DNA of 64,000 nt from Centropus unirufus. Taxonomy: Eukaryota; Chordata; Aves; Cuculiformes; Centropidae. The stretch spans positions 277,137 to 341,136 of the forward strand of contig VYZI01000564.1 of NCBI GenBank assembly GCA_013397695.1. Reading direction: 5' to 3'. The stretch's first letter is position 1, and each line of letters opens with the position of its first letter. Positions 46,101-60,364 of this stretch are shown here, piece after piece. The notes under the pieces are model-generated. The model saw only the letters and a list, made by a program, of their open reading frames with translations, was not told where the DNA came from and did not search any database. Both the position numbers and the translations under genes were made by a program.

Positions 46101-47189
46101 CAATGTAATAACCAGTCAGAGACTACCAATAACCCGTTTCCATCAGCAGTCCTGGCCCAGCGTCTTTGCTCAGCTCCTTTGCTTGCCAGGTAAGATAGAA
46201 GGGGCCTCGAGCTACAGCTACATGTGTCTTCCTGTGCTTTTTTTAGCAACAGGTCTTCCAGTCACATTCTCCTTCTACATCTATCTTCCTGGAAGGAGGG
46301 GCTTGGTTTATTCACCTCTTATCTGGTACTTCAACCATCCTCCATTCTTTGTTCCTGGGAAGGAAAATATGACTGCATGCCATGTCCACTCACTAGGGCT
46401 GAAGGTGGAGCAGGGAGACTGGCAAGGGGGAAGAGAGGTATCTCTACTAATTCCTCTCAACAAGAAGTGCAGAAAGCAACACAAAGAAGTCAGAGCTGGG
46501 GAAAAAAAAAAAACAAAAAAAACTTCTGGCCAGGCAAGGAGAAGCATAGCTTTTATAATATCTCCCATCTAGGGCACAGAGAAACTATTCTGTGCTGCTG
46601 GCAAATAACTGGGCTTGCCTCCTTACACAGGTGTCAGAGAGGGCAGCTCTGCAAATGCTGTGTGGGAAGTGAGGGTCTCCTCATCTTACAAATGCAAGGA
46701 GATGCCAGTTGCTGATATGTCTTCTGCTCCCAGAAGGAGCTGTGCTGTGGCCTGTGCTAGAACAGGTCTGCAATGCAAAAGTCTCAGATGCCACTTCCAG
46801 TATAGCTGCAGTGAGACACATGGAGAGCAGAGAAGCAGGCCCTAATTACATAAGTTCCACTTGGAAAGGAAAAGGGAGTGGGGCAAAGAGATTCTGATAA
46901 AAGAAGGTCTACGTCTGCTCCCGCTATGCTCACAGCACCAGGCAAAATAGGCATCCACTGTATCCCTCGGCCTGTCCTGGGATGGTTGGATCCACCAGAA
47001 AGCTCTGCTCAGTCTTCCTTGCAGGGTCCACTTTTAACACTTACTTCCTTCTTCACTATTTTCAGGTTTTTCCAGTGACAGTTATTAGATTTCTTTCCAG
47101 CTGGCCTCTCCTTTAACTCCACCCATAACACAGAACAGGCAGTGATGTCAAGCAAAAGAAGGTCACCACTACTCAAATACAGAGTATTC
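43176..47189. other. 5' intron or upstream flank of CORO2A, unassigned
   Basis: About 4 kb to the right of the first coding exon. On the minus strand it is expected to be the intron separating the 5'UTR exon from the ATG exon. Contains an A-rich run near 46502-46524. The open frames near 46030-46715 overlap each other and end in a lysine run from that A tract, so I do not call a gene. Confidence 0.6.
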
Positions 47190-48581
47190 AGCTTAGAAAA
47201 GCTAATGCCCACCTGGAACTGAATCTGATGAGGGATGTCAAAGGCAATATGAAAGATTCCTACAAGTACCACAGCAGTAAAAAGACAACTAGGGAAAATA
47301 TCGGCCTGCTGAATAATGGGAATGGGCAGGAAGACACAGAAAAAGGACAGGAGAGAGGACACAGAAAAGGCTCAGCCACTACTGCTAAGATGGTCCTTAA
47401 GGTATCCAGGCCCCTCAGACCTGTGGAAAGCCCAAGTCAAGAAAGACTTGAATGTAGTTTATATCAACATTAACAAGACTTTTCACAGTCTCCCCTAACA
47501 GCCTCATAGACAAATGGATGAAGTACAGACTCGATAAGCAGACACTAAAGCAGATTGTAAACTGACTGAACTCCTAGGCTCAAAGGGTTGTGGTCAGCAG
47601 TGCAATGTCCAGATGGAGGCTGTCCACTGGTGTGCCCCAGGAGATTCTGGGGTCAAGGCTGCTTGACACTTTCATTACCAATCTGGATGATGAGGTAGAA
47701 TATACCCTCAGCGAGTTCACAGATGACACAAGACTGGGAGGAGTGGCTGATTTACTCGAGGGTTGTGCTGCCAGCCAGAGGAACCTCAATAGCCTGAGCC
47801 CAGGGGAACCTCCTGAAGTTCAGCAAGGGGAAGAGCCAAGTCATCTGTCTATGAAGGATTAACTCCATACACTAGTATATGCTGGGTGTCAGCTGCCTGA
47901 AAAGCAGCTTTGCAGAAAACAACCTGTGGGTCCAGGTTGACAACAAGCTGACCATGAGTCACCAGAAATATGGCCTTGGAGCAAAACAGTTAATGGCCTC
48001 CTGAGCTGCATTGGGAGAAGCATTGCCAGCAGGTTGAGGGAAGTCATCCTTCCCCTCTGCTTGGCAGAGTCCAGTTCTGAGCTCCCCCAGTACAATAGAA
48101 ACAGAGATATACTGGTCCAGTCAAGGTACACAAAGATGATGAAGGGACTGTGGATATCTCTCATAGGAAAAGAGGTTGAAAGAGCTGGTACTGTTCATCT
48201 GGAGATCAGCAGGCTCAGGAGGATCTTATTAACATGTAATACCTCAGGAGGCAAAGTAAAGATGACAGAGCCAGTCTCTCCTCAGTGGTGCCCAGCCACA
48301 AGACAAAAACCAATGATCACAACATGAAATACAGCAAATGCCATTTAAAGACAAGCAAACACTATTTTTTCCTCACTGAGAGCAATCAAATGTGTTCCCC
48401 TTGACAGCTTATGCATATATTGCCCAAACAGGCTGCAGAGTCTCCATCATCAGAGATATTTAAAACATGACCAGACACATCATGTGTCTGGGCAGCCTGC
48501 TTTAGTTAATCCTGCTTTGAGCAGGAGGGTTGGACTATGTGATCTCTAGAGATCACTTCCAACCTCTTATTCTGTGACTCT
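47190..48581 (+). mobile_element. CR1 LINE, 5'-truncated, 3' end present
   Basis: Runs from just before the reverse transcriptase to the CR1 3' end. In broken frame it shows the RT segment STGVPQEILGS..., the block EFTDDTRLGGVADLLEGCAA, then REVILPLCLAESSSELPQYN and the typical 3' tail (gagcaggagggttggactatgtgatctctagagatc, in part, then attctgtgactc). Several frameshifts and stops show that it is dead. Antisense to CORO2A. Confidence 0.92.
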
Positions 48582-51500
48582 AGGGCCTCTAGATCTCAGC
48601 CATGTGTATCCTGTACTGCCCTAAAAATGAACATACTACAATGCACACCCATATGATGTGGACTTTCAACCCAATAAACCTGAATTTTGCCTTGCAGGCT
48701 TAGCCCTCTCATCTCTTCCTCTGACAGGAAGTGGTAATAGCACATTTCTTCCTCATTCCATGAAAACTGTCGCTTGGAGGGTCAATCATTTTTCAAACTG
48801 CAAATAACAACTGGTATGAGGGAGAGGAGGAAGAAAAAGGAAGGAAATATATCAATATTCTGCTTTTTCATTGCAAAAACTCACACCTTCACCTTAAAGA
48901 AAGGTATATGTATATATTTTATAGAGTCCCCAAATTAAATATTTGGCATAGTTCACTAATATGTGCTTTCCCTGGATGTTTACTAAGACTAATGGGGTTA
49001 GCTTCCTCCCTGCACTGGAGGGCTGGTCCCGTGTACAGAGGGTCTCTCCTAGCACAGCCATGGATGAACAGGGTAAGCCAGCATGGGAAGACCCAAGGCT
49101 CTGAAAATCTCAGGCATGCAGCAGTGGATAAGGCCTGAAGCCATAGCTCAGAGATCCCCAGTTCATGTCTTCCTTTTGTGGGGCAGGAGGGCCATGCAGA
49201 CCATCACTGTGCACTGACCAGCACCCATGGGCAGTACATCCCCATCCTGAGAGGTAGCTGCAGCTGAGGTCTAGGTCCTCTCATCTGGCCAAGGAAGAGA
49301 AAGATTCCCCCTCACTTGCTGCTCAGGGCTCTGGTGTCACTATCCCCCCATTCCAGCAAACAGACTGATGCTGACCTGACAAAAGTATGAAAGGTACTGA
49401 TGAAGGGACCATTGGTCAGTCCTCTGCCAGCATGGCACAGAGCCCTTTGCATCCGGGAGAATGGAGGAAGGCAGCACAGCCTTTGCAATCCAATAATCAG
49501 CCTCCCACCTTCCCTACACATCAGCCTGACCTAATTCCCAGTGTCACCAGCCTCTCACAACTACCACATTAGATGAAGGCTCTCTCAAACAATTGTATTA
49601 CAATCTTCATATGAAAGCAAGGCACATAAAGGCTGCATGGATTACGGAAGTAGAACTCAGTTCAGCCAGTGTAGAACTTTTAGGCTGAATAACAGTTTCT
49701 AAACGCTAACAAAAAACTGTTCAGCTCTGTCTGCCTCCAGGTAAGCAAAAGGAGAGCAAACTGCCCATCTCTGCCCCTGATCTCAGGACTAATGCAGTGA
49801 TCAAAGGACAGCCAGTGCTCTTCTGTAGTCCAGAACCTGGAATAGCATCTCCTGAAGGGACAGACGTGCGTCCTCTCCCCATCCAAACACACACTGAGAT
49901 GCTCATGCTCCTCTCAACACACCATATACTTGGGCTGATAGCCTCCCTGTTCATCATGCATAATGTGGACAGCACATACCCCTCACCAAACAATTACTTT
50001 CTGTTTTCTTGTGCTGCTCCCCTCTGAGTACGGTACAGATACCTACCAATTAATTAATACTGATTGTGTTTGCTTCATGCTCCCCCAGTTTAACACAAGA
50101 AGCCTCCCACCTACTTGAGGCCAGTGCTCTGCACTGCCTGCATTGCACTCCTGCATGAAAGCTGCCCTGGCATAGGGAGACAGACTTAAGTCTAGCCATA
50201 ACTCTGAAGACCTCACCCCAGTGCACTCTGTGGAAAGCATATAACGTGTCAATCTTCCGAAACACTTGTAAGTACTGTTTTATCTTGTTTATAGGCAGGT
50301 TTCCAATTTCTGCCTATACCTCATCTGCCACTCTGAGAAGCACTGAGAAGTTCAGGTCTTCCAGCCTGGTAAGTTGGACTCTCTTCCTCCCCTGGGAATC
50401 AAGAGAATCTGCAGTTCTGAAGGACTTTTCTGAGTTCCCAATCTTTGAAAATTAGCAATAACTTGAAAAGCAGAGGAACAAATAGGGAAAAATAAACTTA
50501 TGCCATGAAAACTTCTCATTTCCATTTTAATTTTCTCTTTTGGAATGCTAAACATGTATTGCATAACTAATGCCTTTTCCCCTTCAATCTCACCACTTTT
50601 AGGTGATGCTTCTATGGCCGAAAAAACATACGGCAGCCTTGTTAGTCTCTTGAGAGCACTGTTTGCAAGTATCCAAGGAGAGCACCATAAGAGATTCAAT
50701 CTTCCAATTCCATGCAAATAATCAGAGTGAAACTGGCACAAGGATACATGACTAGAAGCCTCTACCAAAGACACACATAGACTTCTCAGACCTGTACCAG
50801 CAGTCCATGAAATAAAACCTTTACCTGCACTCAACTCTAAGTAATAAAACAAAACAAAAGCAAGAGTCACTGGTCTTCCTAAAATCTGCCTAGGTCCGCG
50901 ATTTGCTCTGGCTCCTTCTCTCCTACTGTGTTCAGCTCAGTTTCACTCATCCTTCTCCTCTCCCACTAAATCCTTTCCCCTGTCCTCCCTGTCCTTATCT
51001 TCCACACAACTGATTCTCTCACAAATCACCCCTTCCCATTAAAAAATGAATAATGTAACTTGCTTTCAAAAGACACAAAGAGACACTCTGGGAGACTTAA
51101 AAAGCCTTTTCAGCTATCTTGCCTCTGACAATGGCAATCAGATAATGCTTAGAGACAGATGAGAGCAAGATGTACATGAAGTCAGCTTCAACACTGTCCT
51201 ACACTGAACACCAAGCCGCATGAGGGAAATAAGAGAGACATTCCCACTCCCACTACTTCAGGACCTGTAAAAAAAAAGCAGTTAATGCATCATTTTAAGT
51301 AAGGCAATTAATATATAATGAAATACTGCTGGTTTTCTGCCTGAAAGCCAGCTACGTGCACTGCAGATTTCATGGCATGACTCCATATGGAGCACACTGT
51401 AGCAGAGAGCTCCATAAAAAGTACTCCTCCTGTCCCCACAATAGATTTACGTTGAAGCATGAAGACACCTGCAACCCAAACCAACAACCCAAACCAGGCT

Positions 51501-53744
51501 TGTACAGTCTGCACACAGAAAAAGGTCTTGGCTTCAGGATCTCAAATTTACAGACTGGTGACACCTCTTCTGATCAGAGAGGCACACTTCTTGTTGCATC
51601 TTGCTGCTTGCAGCATCTCAGCAGAGGGACAGCTGGGGAGCAGCTTCTGCTCTTACCTAGCCAGCATCAGGGAACATCTGGGGAGCAGTACAGTACATGC
51701 ACTGGGTTAGCATGGCAAATATTCTTTACATCTCCCACAGAAAACACCTGTCACCTGGATGCAGAACACTAGCAAGACTGACATACGAGCACATTTCACT
51801 GGGAAATGCCTGCTCTTAGCAGTTGACTAATGAACCAAGCTACTAAGTCCCAGGTCCACCCAGCTAGACTGCGACAGTGTTGGCAAAGACAAACACATTG
51901 CATCATTATGTTTACTCTGAATAATGCTACTAATACCTCTCCCAGAGGGCAAAGATCTCTATCCCCGAGACCTGGTACTGCAGGCCATGGCTCCAATACA
52001 CCCCGCCGCTGCCGCTAAACAAGAGCCCTTGGAGTTGGAGACATTGAGAAAACAGTGTGCAAATGAATTGGCCATTTTCTGATGGCTTTAAAACTTTCAG
52101 CCTCACACAGTCCCTCATCCATTTCTCACCACTTCTTGCCTCATGCAGAGAAAAGGCTGTTGACTGCAACTGTGACAATAGTACAGTGATGATAAACAAG
52201 CAAGTAGCAAGACAGGTGTCTGCTTATTGTGCTAGTCTGCAGGTGCCCCTTTCTAGCTATAAGCAACCGGTGCTGGGTTTCCATTTCCCATCCCATGTGT
52301 TCTTATTTGCCACCAGCTTTCATGGCACTGAACAGGGCTTTGTAAGGAAACAGAAGACTGGGCAAACAAGTCCATCTTGCTAAATCAAGTAGTGTAATAA
52401 GATACAGCTTTCTTTGAGTAGAATATATTCATTTCAGGAGGGTTTTGGAAGATGGGACAGACTCGGTCTAACGTGGACTAAATGTAGGCGTGAGTAGTCA
52501 GCCCATTGTCGCACAGTCTGGTCTAGCCATCATTCTCCCTACCCCAAACGAATATTATTCCTGGGTGTTTTCACCAGACAAGTCAGTTCCTTACACCTCA
52601 CCCTGTTCTCACCCTCCTCTTTCATCAGAAGCAACAATAAGGGAATGTTTTATCACAGATGTTAGCGAAAAAATTGTGGTTCAGAATAAGGCCACTCCCA
52701 GTGACACATCAACCTGGACGCAGGTTTCTCCAGCTGCACCTTGCAAAACCTCAGGAGAGAGACCCTTGCCATATCCAGGTGCCTTGAACCACCCTTTTAG
52801 GTTGTCGTCCCCCTGGAGACTTCTACTTATGGATCTCCAAAAATGGCCTGGAGAACCAGCAGAGCAGAGAGCACTTTCATGGAAACCCACCTCCTGCCTT
52901 CAGAGAGGACTAGTAGGTGGGGGGAAGTCTACTAGGTTGGGCTTGTAAGTCTTTTAATGACAGGGTCATTAATGATATGAATAAAAACACTCTACCACTA
53001 GGCAGATCGAGAGGCAACTCCTTGTTTGTAGCCTGCAAAGAATCCAGAGACCTTTCAAAACACCAAGGGAATTAAGGTACTGGTGGACTGTTAAGAGTAG
53101 GTGGAGGCTTTGCCAAGACACTCCTTCACTCCTTTCCTTTTGGAACCATCCTCATCATAACCTATTAGCAGCTCTTTCTCCTCATGATAAGATTCTACAC
53201 CACAAAGGCCAATGCTCCTCTCTCCTGTCACCTCCTTCTCAATGACATGTCATTTATAACACTCGCTCCCCAAAAGAATGCACATAATAAATTTAAGCCA
53301 AACCCTCATATAGTCAACTAAATCTTGTGTTGAAAGGGTCAAACTGTCTTTTCTCATTATACACACTTTTTGTCTTGAGTGGTGAAAGGTTTTGGTAAGG
53401 CTGTATGAAATACGTTGTTGTAACAATGGAGGGAATAATGCTAATTATAGATCATGAAGGTGAACATTTGATGGGTTATCTTGTCCCCAGCAACCACCAA
53501 CAGCAGTCAGAGGTATTGCAAAGGCCATCTTCTAGTCCTCTGGTACATAGAAGGCTGCCCACTGGTGTACCAGAAAGATGCAGTCATTGTAAGAGAGCTC
53601 TAGCATTTCAGCTCCTTTCTTAAAGGAAATATAAAGTTTTTCTTTGCCCAGAGAATGTAGAAATCCCAAACACTAACTGCTTCTCTGTTTTATCTTAGAA
53701 AGTACTTACAAGCCCAAATGAGAAAGCCTGTTGCAAAGGAGTGA
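48582..53744. other. Unassigned intronic or intergenic DNA
   Basis: No recognisable gene or mobile element. The longest open frame (50352-50870, minus, 172 codons) shows no known domain and no supporting splice or codon pattern that I could see. Confidence 0.5.
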
Positions 53745-54018
53745 TAGAAGAATGCCACCTGGCATTGAATCTGGCAAGCATGCACTGGTATATCACCAGC
53801 AAAAGGATAACTATTGAAAATGTGGGCCTGCTGACAAATGGAAATGTACATTTGGTGAGAAGGGATATCAGAAAGGCTGAGGCATTGAATGCCTTCTTAA
53901 CTGCAGACTTTAATGCTAAGACCAGCAGTCTGCAGTGGAGAAGGATCAGGTCAGGGAACACTTAAACAGATTGCACATGCACTAGATCCTGATGGGATGC
54001 ACCCACAGGAGCTGAGGA
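53745..54018 (+). mobile_element. CR1 LINE internal fragment
   Basis: Matches the CR1 ORF2 region just upstream of the RT: gtgatagaagaatgccacctgg, in part, then agcaaaaggataac...gaaaatgtgggcctgctgacaaatgg and ...gatcctgatgggatgcaccc. The same segment begins the CR1 at 47190, so the two are independent copies. Both ends are truncated; antisense to CORO2A. Confidence 0.85.
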
Positions 54019-57000
54019 AGCAGGACTATTCCCTTCTCCCTGCAGCAAGCTTTCCTCTGCAGTTGATATATAGCTTTCCAGTATTCTCCAGTTTTTACGT
54101 CATTCTCCTTCTGTCAGCCACATTCTATCAGTAGCTGACGAATTCATCCTCCTCAATTCCATTGTATTTTTTCAAGGCAGTTGCATGTAAAACTAGCATA
54201 CATTTATTTTCCTAACATAGGTGAATGCATGCATCCTTTGTAATTTACCAGATGCACTCCTGTTTATATTTATGATTTTCCTGCTACAGTATGTCACTGG
54301 ATTGTACTCAGCCTGGAATGAACTGTAGTCCCTGGACACTCCTCTACAGAATTGCATTTGGTCTGATGGTGCTGCATCATCTGAAGACCTGAATCAGTCA
54401 CTACTGAAATGCATCCTGATTTTCTCATGCCATTTCTCCAGCTCATCAGTGCAATTTCAAACCAGAACCCTGTCCCTCTGCAGGCTTTCTGTTCCTCTGA
54501 ATTTTCTGTTCATTATTTATTCCTTAGACCAAATTACTAACAAAAAAAGACAAAGAGTGTCAGAAGGCAGGAAGAATCCTGCAAAACTCTTCACAATAGA
54601 TCCTGAAATTCTGATAATTAACTGTCACATAAGCTGTCCAATATAGTTCCCTCATCAGATTTAAAGGCACCTTACCACAGAAAGGTAGAAAGGTATATCT
54701 AGTGCATACTCCCTTATCTTACTTGTGTGGGACAACACTGAACATTTTTCAGAAGTCAAGATAAATTACATCTCCTGCTTCTCTACATCCACTGGGCTCA
54801 CCACCCTTTAAAAGAGAAAAGTATAATGTGCTGACATGATTAGGTTTGCCTTGCTCATTCTGCCTCTTTTGTCCCACTATTTCTCCCATGTGTTCTGCTT
54901 TTTCTTCTTGTTCTGCTATTTTTCTTATGAAGACGTTCAAGCTTTCTTCTGTCTGGAGCTCAGGAATCTCATCTGCCCTATGCAAAGTCCTCCAAGACAA
55001 CCTGCTAATTGCTTTGAGTTAATTTGGAGCAGTTATTCATGTGTTCTGCAGCCTGCATTGACTGGGGGGTCCCCACACATCTGCCATGAGCACTGCCTAA
55101 CCTCACCTGCCCCTCAGTAGCCCAAATTACTATTCATCCCTTCTTGCTATTGAAGAGGAATTTAGCCAGGTTTGGGAAGGGATCTGCATTTGTCCCTCCA
55201 GTAAGCCAATATGGCTGGAAGCTGTGAGCCCTGCCAGATATAACCATGCTGCTGAAGTGATCACAGGGCACCTCAAGCCTGCAAAATGGCAATTCAGTGG
55301 CTAAGCAACCAGTATCCCAGCACATACTGGGGTTCAGGGACTGGATTGCATGCAGGCCAGAAAACTGCTGTTGTTCCAAATAGAGGTGCAAGTTTTCAGG
55401 ATCTCCAAGCTTCAGTCCTTAAGGAGCCTCAGAAACAGGTTTTCCCAAAATGTAAGACTGAGGTCCAGGTCCAGCACATCAAGTACCTGAATCATTAGCA
55501 AGATTCTCATGAAATGTGCAGCAGGAGGATAGCTCCTTTCTCACATGTGACTGAAGATCTAGAGAAACATCCAAATTAAAAAACAGTGAACCTGGCCACC
55601 TCCTCTCACAATGCACCTTCTCAGGCTGCAATAAGTCTTACCATAGAAATTCAGGCCCTCAGTGCCATGCATCCTGAGAGCTCTCTGTGTGAAAGGCTCT
55701 CACATCCCTGCCTGCACTGTGTTTTGCTCAGAAAACCAACAAATGACGCTGTGGAAACATGCTTAAGGAAGATGGGGATGAGGAGCATCTTCATCATTTC
55801 CCCGGCGAGAAGCACCCCTTTTGGTTGAGTTTCCCCATGTCAAGGTGGACCAACAACACCGGTGTGATTGTGTTAATACAATTACAGGCTTTAGCTTCCA
55901 CTAGAAAAGTATTCCTCGATAAGTAGGCCTGAAAAGCCCAGTAGTAGTAAAAGCCCAGTGGTAGTAAAAAGATAAGTAAAGGTGTCGGTGCTTTGCAGTA
56001 CATGAAAAGCAACAGCTCTAGAAATTCAGAAAACAGTAAAAGCTCACACTTTACAGCTCAGTAAATAACATTATCAATCTCATTTTCTTCTCTTCTTCCA
56101 TTTATTCCAGCCATAGCTCTTTAATTTCAAACAAAAAGCATGGGTTTCTGCACAGGAGAGGGGCAGGGGATAACATCTAGAGTAAACTTCATTTAAAAAA
56201 GTTACACATTCCTGCCAATTTGATTGCTTTCACAAGTAAACTGTCATCCACCTTTTAGGCCCAGTGAGTCTGACTGTTGCCCTTTGCAAGTAATTTTCCT
56301 GCACCCAGCAGCATAGCCAGAGTACAGGCATATGCATATAGAAACTATGCCATATTGCTCTGCTGGCTTGTGTTTGGCATTTCACTTGCCCCAGTGCATG
56401 GATTTGCCACAGTCCTGTTATAGGATGGCGTGCTGGCTCTGACCCTCACATAGGCAACATTCTTCACTAATTTAAGGCTCTCAGGTTTACATTTTTTAAG
56501 GCACATTAAAAAAAAGTCCATCCACCTGCTTCCATCCCCAAAGTTTCAAAATATCAGATAACTATGTCATCAAAAAGACAACCCTAAATGCAAACTGAGG
56601 AATGTCAATGTTATCTACAATCTGTAAGACACTCACATATGAAACAGTCTCCTCCCATTTACAGATGTTTTATCATGGTTTGTGTTGAGCTACTGTTTCA
56701 ATATAAAATCAGAGCCCTCAGAACTTTATTACCAGCCATCAGCCAGGTGCCAAATAAGCACAGATCATTTAATTTCTGGTCCAGCTTCTCTCAAACTTCA
56801 CATACCAAATGGTTTGTGAGCCCTGGAGTTTAAGCTGTGCTTTCCTGCAAGTTGTGGGCATTCTCGTTGGCACATCAGCGAGAGCAGATCATGCACCCCC
56901 AGACACACCTTGCTGTCCAAATTCCACTTCTGCTGTGTAATAACACTATCAAGGAGAAATTATCAGTCACAAATTCCTTTGGATCCAAAGTCAACAAGAC

Positions 57001-59329
57001 AGAGTGATTATGCAGCAACCCAGCGCTTTAAATACCATCTGTATGTGTCATGTCAAACAATACTACAAGCTCAGAGGCTACAGATTTATTGTTACGAGAC
57101 TAATGAACAGTCCAGATGGACATAGTGCTTTTCACCTCTTGATACAAAACTGATTTCCACCTAACATGGGGCAAACAGAGGCAGTTGCCTCTTCCACACC
57201 TACATACAAGGATGTTGCCTTGGAGGTGAGGTTTGTCACCAGATGCACAACCTGACTACTGGACCATGGTGTCTTGATCACTTCACTTGACAGCTGCTAA
57301 AAGACAGTGAAGGGATCTACAGAGACCTGTTCCCAGCCTGGCTTTTTATACATTCAGACCACAGATTACCGCAACTACAGTCAGTGGCCACAGTTGGGAA
57401 ACAAATTCTGCCTTGCTGAATCCAGCAAGGTCTTCTCCTCATCAGATGTGGTGCAAACAAGAAAACCATTTCCCATCTTTAACTCCAGGGCTTGCAGTAT
57501 AATTTAAAGCTGTTTCTGCAAGAAGTACACATTACCAGCTGCTAGCAGCTCAGAATGGAATCTCTGGGGACTTAGGCAGTCCAGGCACAAGCACGCATGC
57601 TGCGAGTGTGCCTCTTCCCACAAAAAAAAGGCCCCATATCTCAGAGAACGGCATTCCAAACCCCAAGTGATGTCCTTCCCCCATGGCCAGCATGCAGAAA
57701 TTCAGGAGTTGTTACCCACAGCCCTGCTGCTGGTGGTGGGTGCTCCAGCGTCTATATTCAACAGTAGGAATCTTCATGGGTAATGCCACTGAATATACAT
57801 TAATGGAGGTCAAATGAGGGGCAGTTATTGCAGATCCTCAGTTTTCAAACTGTGTGTCAGCATGCATACCACACCTCAGATACTTGAGCCCCGTCCAGGA
57901 CGCAGTCTAAGGTGGTGCCACAAGAAAACAGTCAACCAGTTGAAGTCTCATAAACAGGACTAGCCTAACAAGCAGTTTTGTATGAATAATACATTAAAAA
58001 AAAAAAAAAGCTGGGAATAGTTTGTAAACAAGAAAGGAGAACCATTAGCTAAGTGATCTCACGTTCCTCAATTTGCTTTATCAATCTCAGTATTCAGAAA
58101 AAAAAGCTTAAGAGCAGTCCAGGCTCTCTAGTGAATCAAAAAAAAAAAACACACAAAGGGCTGTACCACTTCTCACAGCCTTCAGGCTATGCGTTAGCTT
58201 TTAGGGAAGGTATCTACCACATGAATAATGCAGGGCGTCTTCCCGAGCATCTGTACTCCAATCAACCCACAGTGGCAAATAAAAACCTTTCAGCACGCCT
58301 TTCTATCAGGCAGCAGGACCTTTTTACAGCTGCTCAGGGGCATATCCATGGAAAAACAGCCCTACTTGCTACCTAGAGCTGGAAGCCTTTTACATTGGAC
58401 AGCTGGGAATTGGCTTTTTAAATCAGCCACCCTTCAATCGGATTTGATTTTATCAATTGTCTGCCTTTGTGTTGTGCTCTAAAGCATCCACACCCACCAT
58501 TATAGAGCACAGATTAAGGGAATTCAGAGTAAGGTTTCAGTCAGCTTGCAGAAAAAGACACATGCCACCCTGCAGAAGCAGAATCTCACAGCCTGCAGTC
58601 TGCCCAGGCGCCTTCTTCTTCCAGAGAGGGAAAAGGTAGCCCCACCCCAGCCACACGGCACACACACTGCATCTCTCTTCTGGGCTGTAAAGCAGCTTCA
58701 TGGTCAAACTACCTTTCCTCAGCACTGGGGTTACAGGCAAAGAGCCTTCACCAAACCAAGCCTCAGCCACGGGCTTAAACCTCTGTTATTTTCAGAGGCA
58801 AAGCAGGTGATGGAAAGCAGTGCTTTGTCCATGTCTATCACTAGCATCAGTGTGAATATCAGCCCTCTGTAGAAGCACGAAGGCCCCTTCACCCTGGCAG
58901 CCCACCAGAAGCTGTGGGAATTCCTTCTGTCATCTCATTTCAGCAGCATGAAGTGACAGAGCCTGATCAACAGGCCTAAAATGATATAGGTGACCCATTC
59001 ATGATTTGTACTGCATTGCTATGTACACTCTTGGATCTGTAATTTCTCACATCTCATATTTCTGTTATCAACAGAATTGTGCTGCGCTACTCTTAATGAG
59101 TGTGAGAAAATGCATCATACTTGCATTATTAGTAGAATTGGGCTGTGGTGCCTTAATTGTAGCTTCCTCAGCTAATATGGGATGAGAAAAAGACCTCAAG
59201 ACCCTAGCTGACCAGCCAGCACAAGCATGAACATGAACGCAGTGTGAAAGGAGAACTATGCAGGAATGCTGCACCTCAAGAGGCCCTTTAGTTCAAAGAG
59301 AAATCCAGCTATCCTCTTATGGCCTTTCT
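54019..59329. other. Unassigned intronic or intergenic DNA
   Basis: No gene recognised. Two short poly-A runs near 57993-58009 and 58139-58149 and a near-duplicate 18-bp motif (aaaagcccagtggtagta, near 55936-55970) are the only structures noted. Confidence 0.5.
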
Positions 59330-59700
59330 TGAGTTGCGACCAAAGTTCTAGGGGGGGATAATGAAGAGTTGAGACCAGAGATTGCCTGGTTTTAGTAAGT
59401 CGTTTATTTAATGATAAAAGTTGGATCCTCTTGCAGTGACTTGGGAAACCTCACCTGAACCTCCCAATTGTCTGGGAAGGTTCTCCAAAGCCTTGCTGCA
59501 AAAGGGACTCCCCAGAAACTGCAGATCTGGATGACAATAATAGGGCAACTGGTGATGTATCTTCTTAATTACTGTACTTACTCTCTTGTAGCAAGGATTA
59601 AACACATTGCCTTTAAAGCTGTTAATGTTAACTTGTTGTTAATCACTACTAATGATTTGTTACCTTTCTTCTTGTCATAAGTGAAGTAAAATTTGATCTC
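59330..59700 (-). mobile_element. Possible ERV LTR 3' part, minus strand
   Basis: On the minus strand: cattaaataaacgacttac followed by taaaaccaggcaatctctgg and a pyrimidine-rich U5-like end, gtcgcaactca. AATAAA followed by about 80 nt to a CA terminus is LTR-like. I could not find the matching upstream terminus or a duplication, so the right edge is a guess. Confidence 0.4.
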
Positions 59701-60364
59701 ACATAGTATTCAAGAGTTTGGGCTTTTTATGCTCATCGCAGTCTCTGCTTAGCATTCTGTGGTAAAAGCACAATCTCCAGGCTATTGGCTACCTGAGGGA
59801 GGACCTGCTACTGGTGTAGATGGATCAGGATCTGCAGACATGGTATGGAACAAAAGGACAACAGCAAGCAAGATCTCAAAAGAGATGGTATTCTAGAGAT
59901 GTGTTATCAGAAAATCTAGCTCTAAATAACACTTCAAAATATTTGCAGTTCTCCAGCATGGCAAAGATACTTAAGGATAGTGCTCTGGAAATCTGGTTGT
60001 GAGAAAAACATCTCTGCCTGTGGTATAAACATTGCACAAATACAGAGGACATTAAGCAGAGGGTGAATGAGTCACTCAAGATGGAAATGAGTTGATTTCC
60101 TCATCTGCAAAACAGCACGGCCCAAACATTTCTCTGAATCACCACTGAGACAGGCATCATCTGCTTGGATCCCTAGCAGAAGGGGTTTCCAGAACTCCTG
60201 CCTCCCCCAGACATCCACTTCTGCTAGGGAAGGCATCGCATACAGACCTGGCCTATACTGAACAGCAAGGCTCCAACAGCCCACTGCGGCCCCACAATTG
60301 TCATCACTAGCTGGTACCACATTGTCTCAGAGCACCTTTCTAGCGAAAGATCCCAAAGGGGCCC

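Noticed and set aside
46030..46715. Two overlapping plus-strand open frames of 180 and 163 codons
   Set aside because: They overlap in different frames, share a lysine/lysine-arginine run caused by the A tract near 46502, and show no domain or splice pattern.
47590..48327. Possible reverse-transcriptase gene
   Set aside because: It is the frameshifted RT part of a dead CR1 LINE, not a host gene.
50352..50870. Minus-strand open frame of 172 codons
   Set aside because: No recognisable family, no conserved motifs, ordinary intronic composition; a frame of this length is expected by chance in 64 kb.
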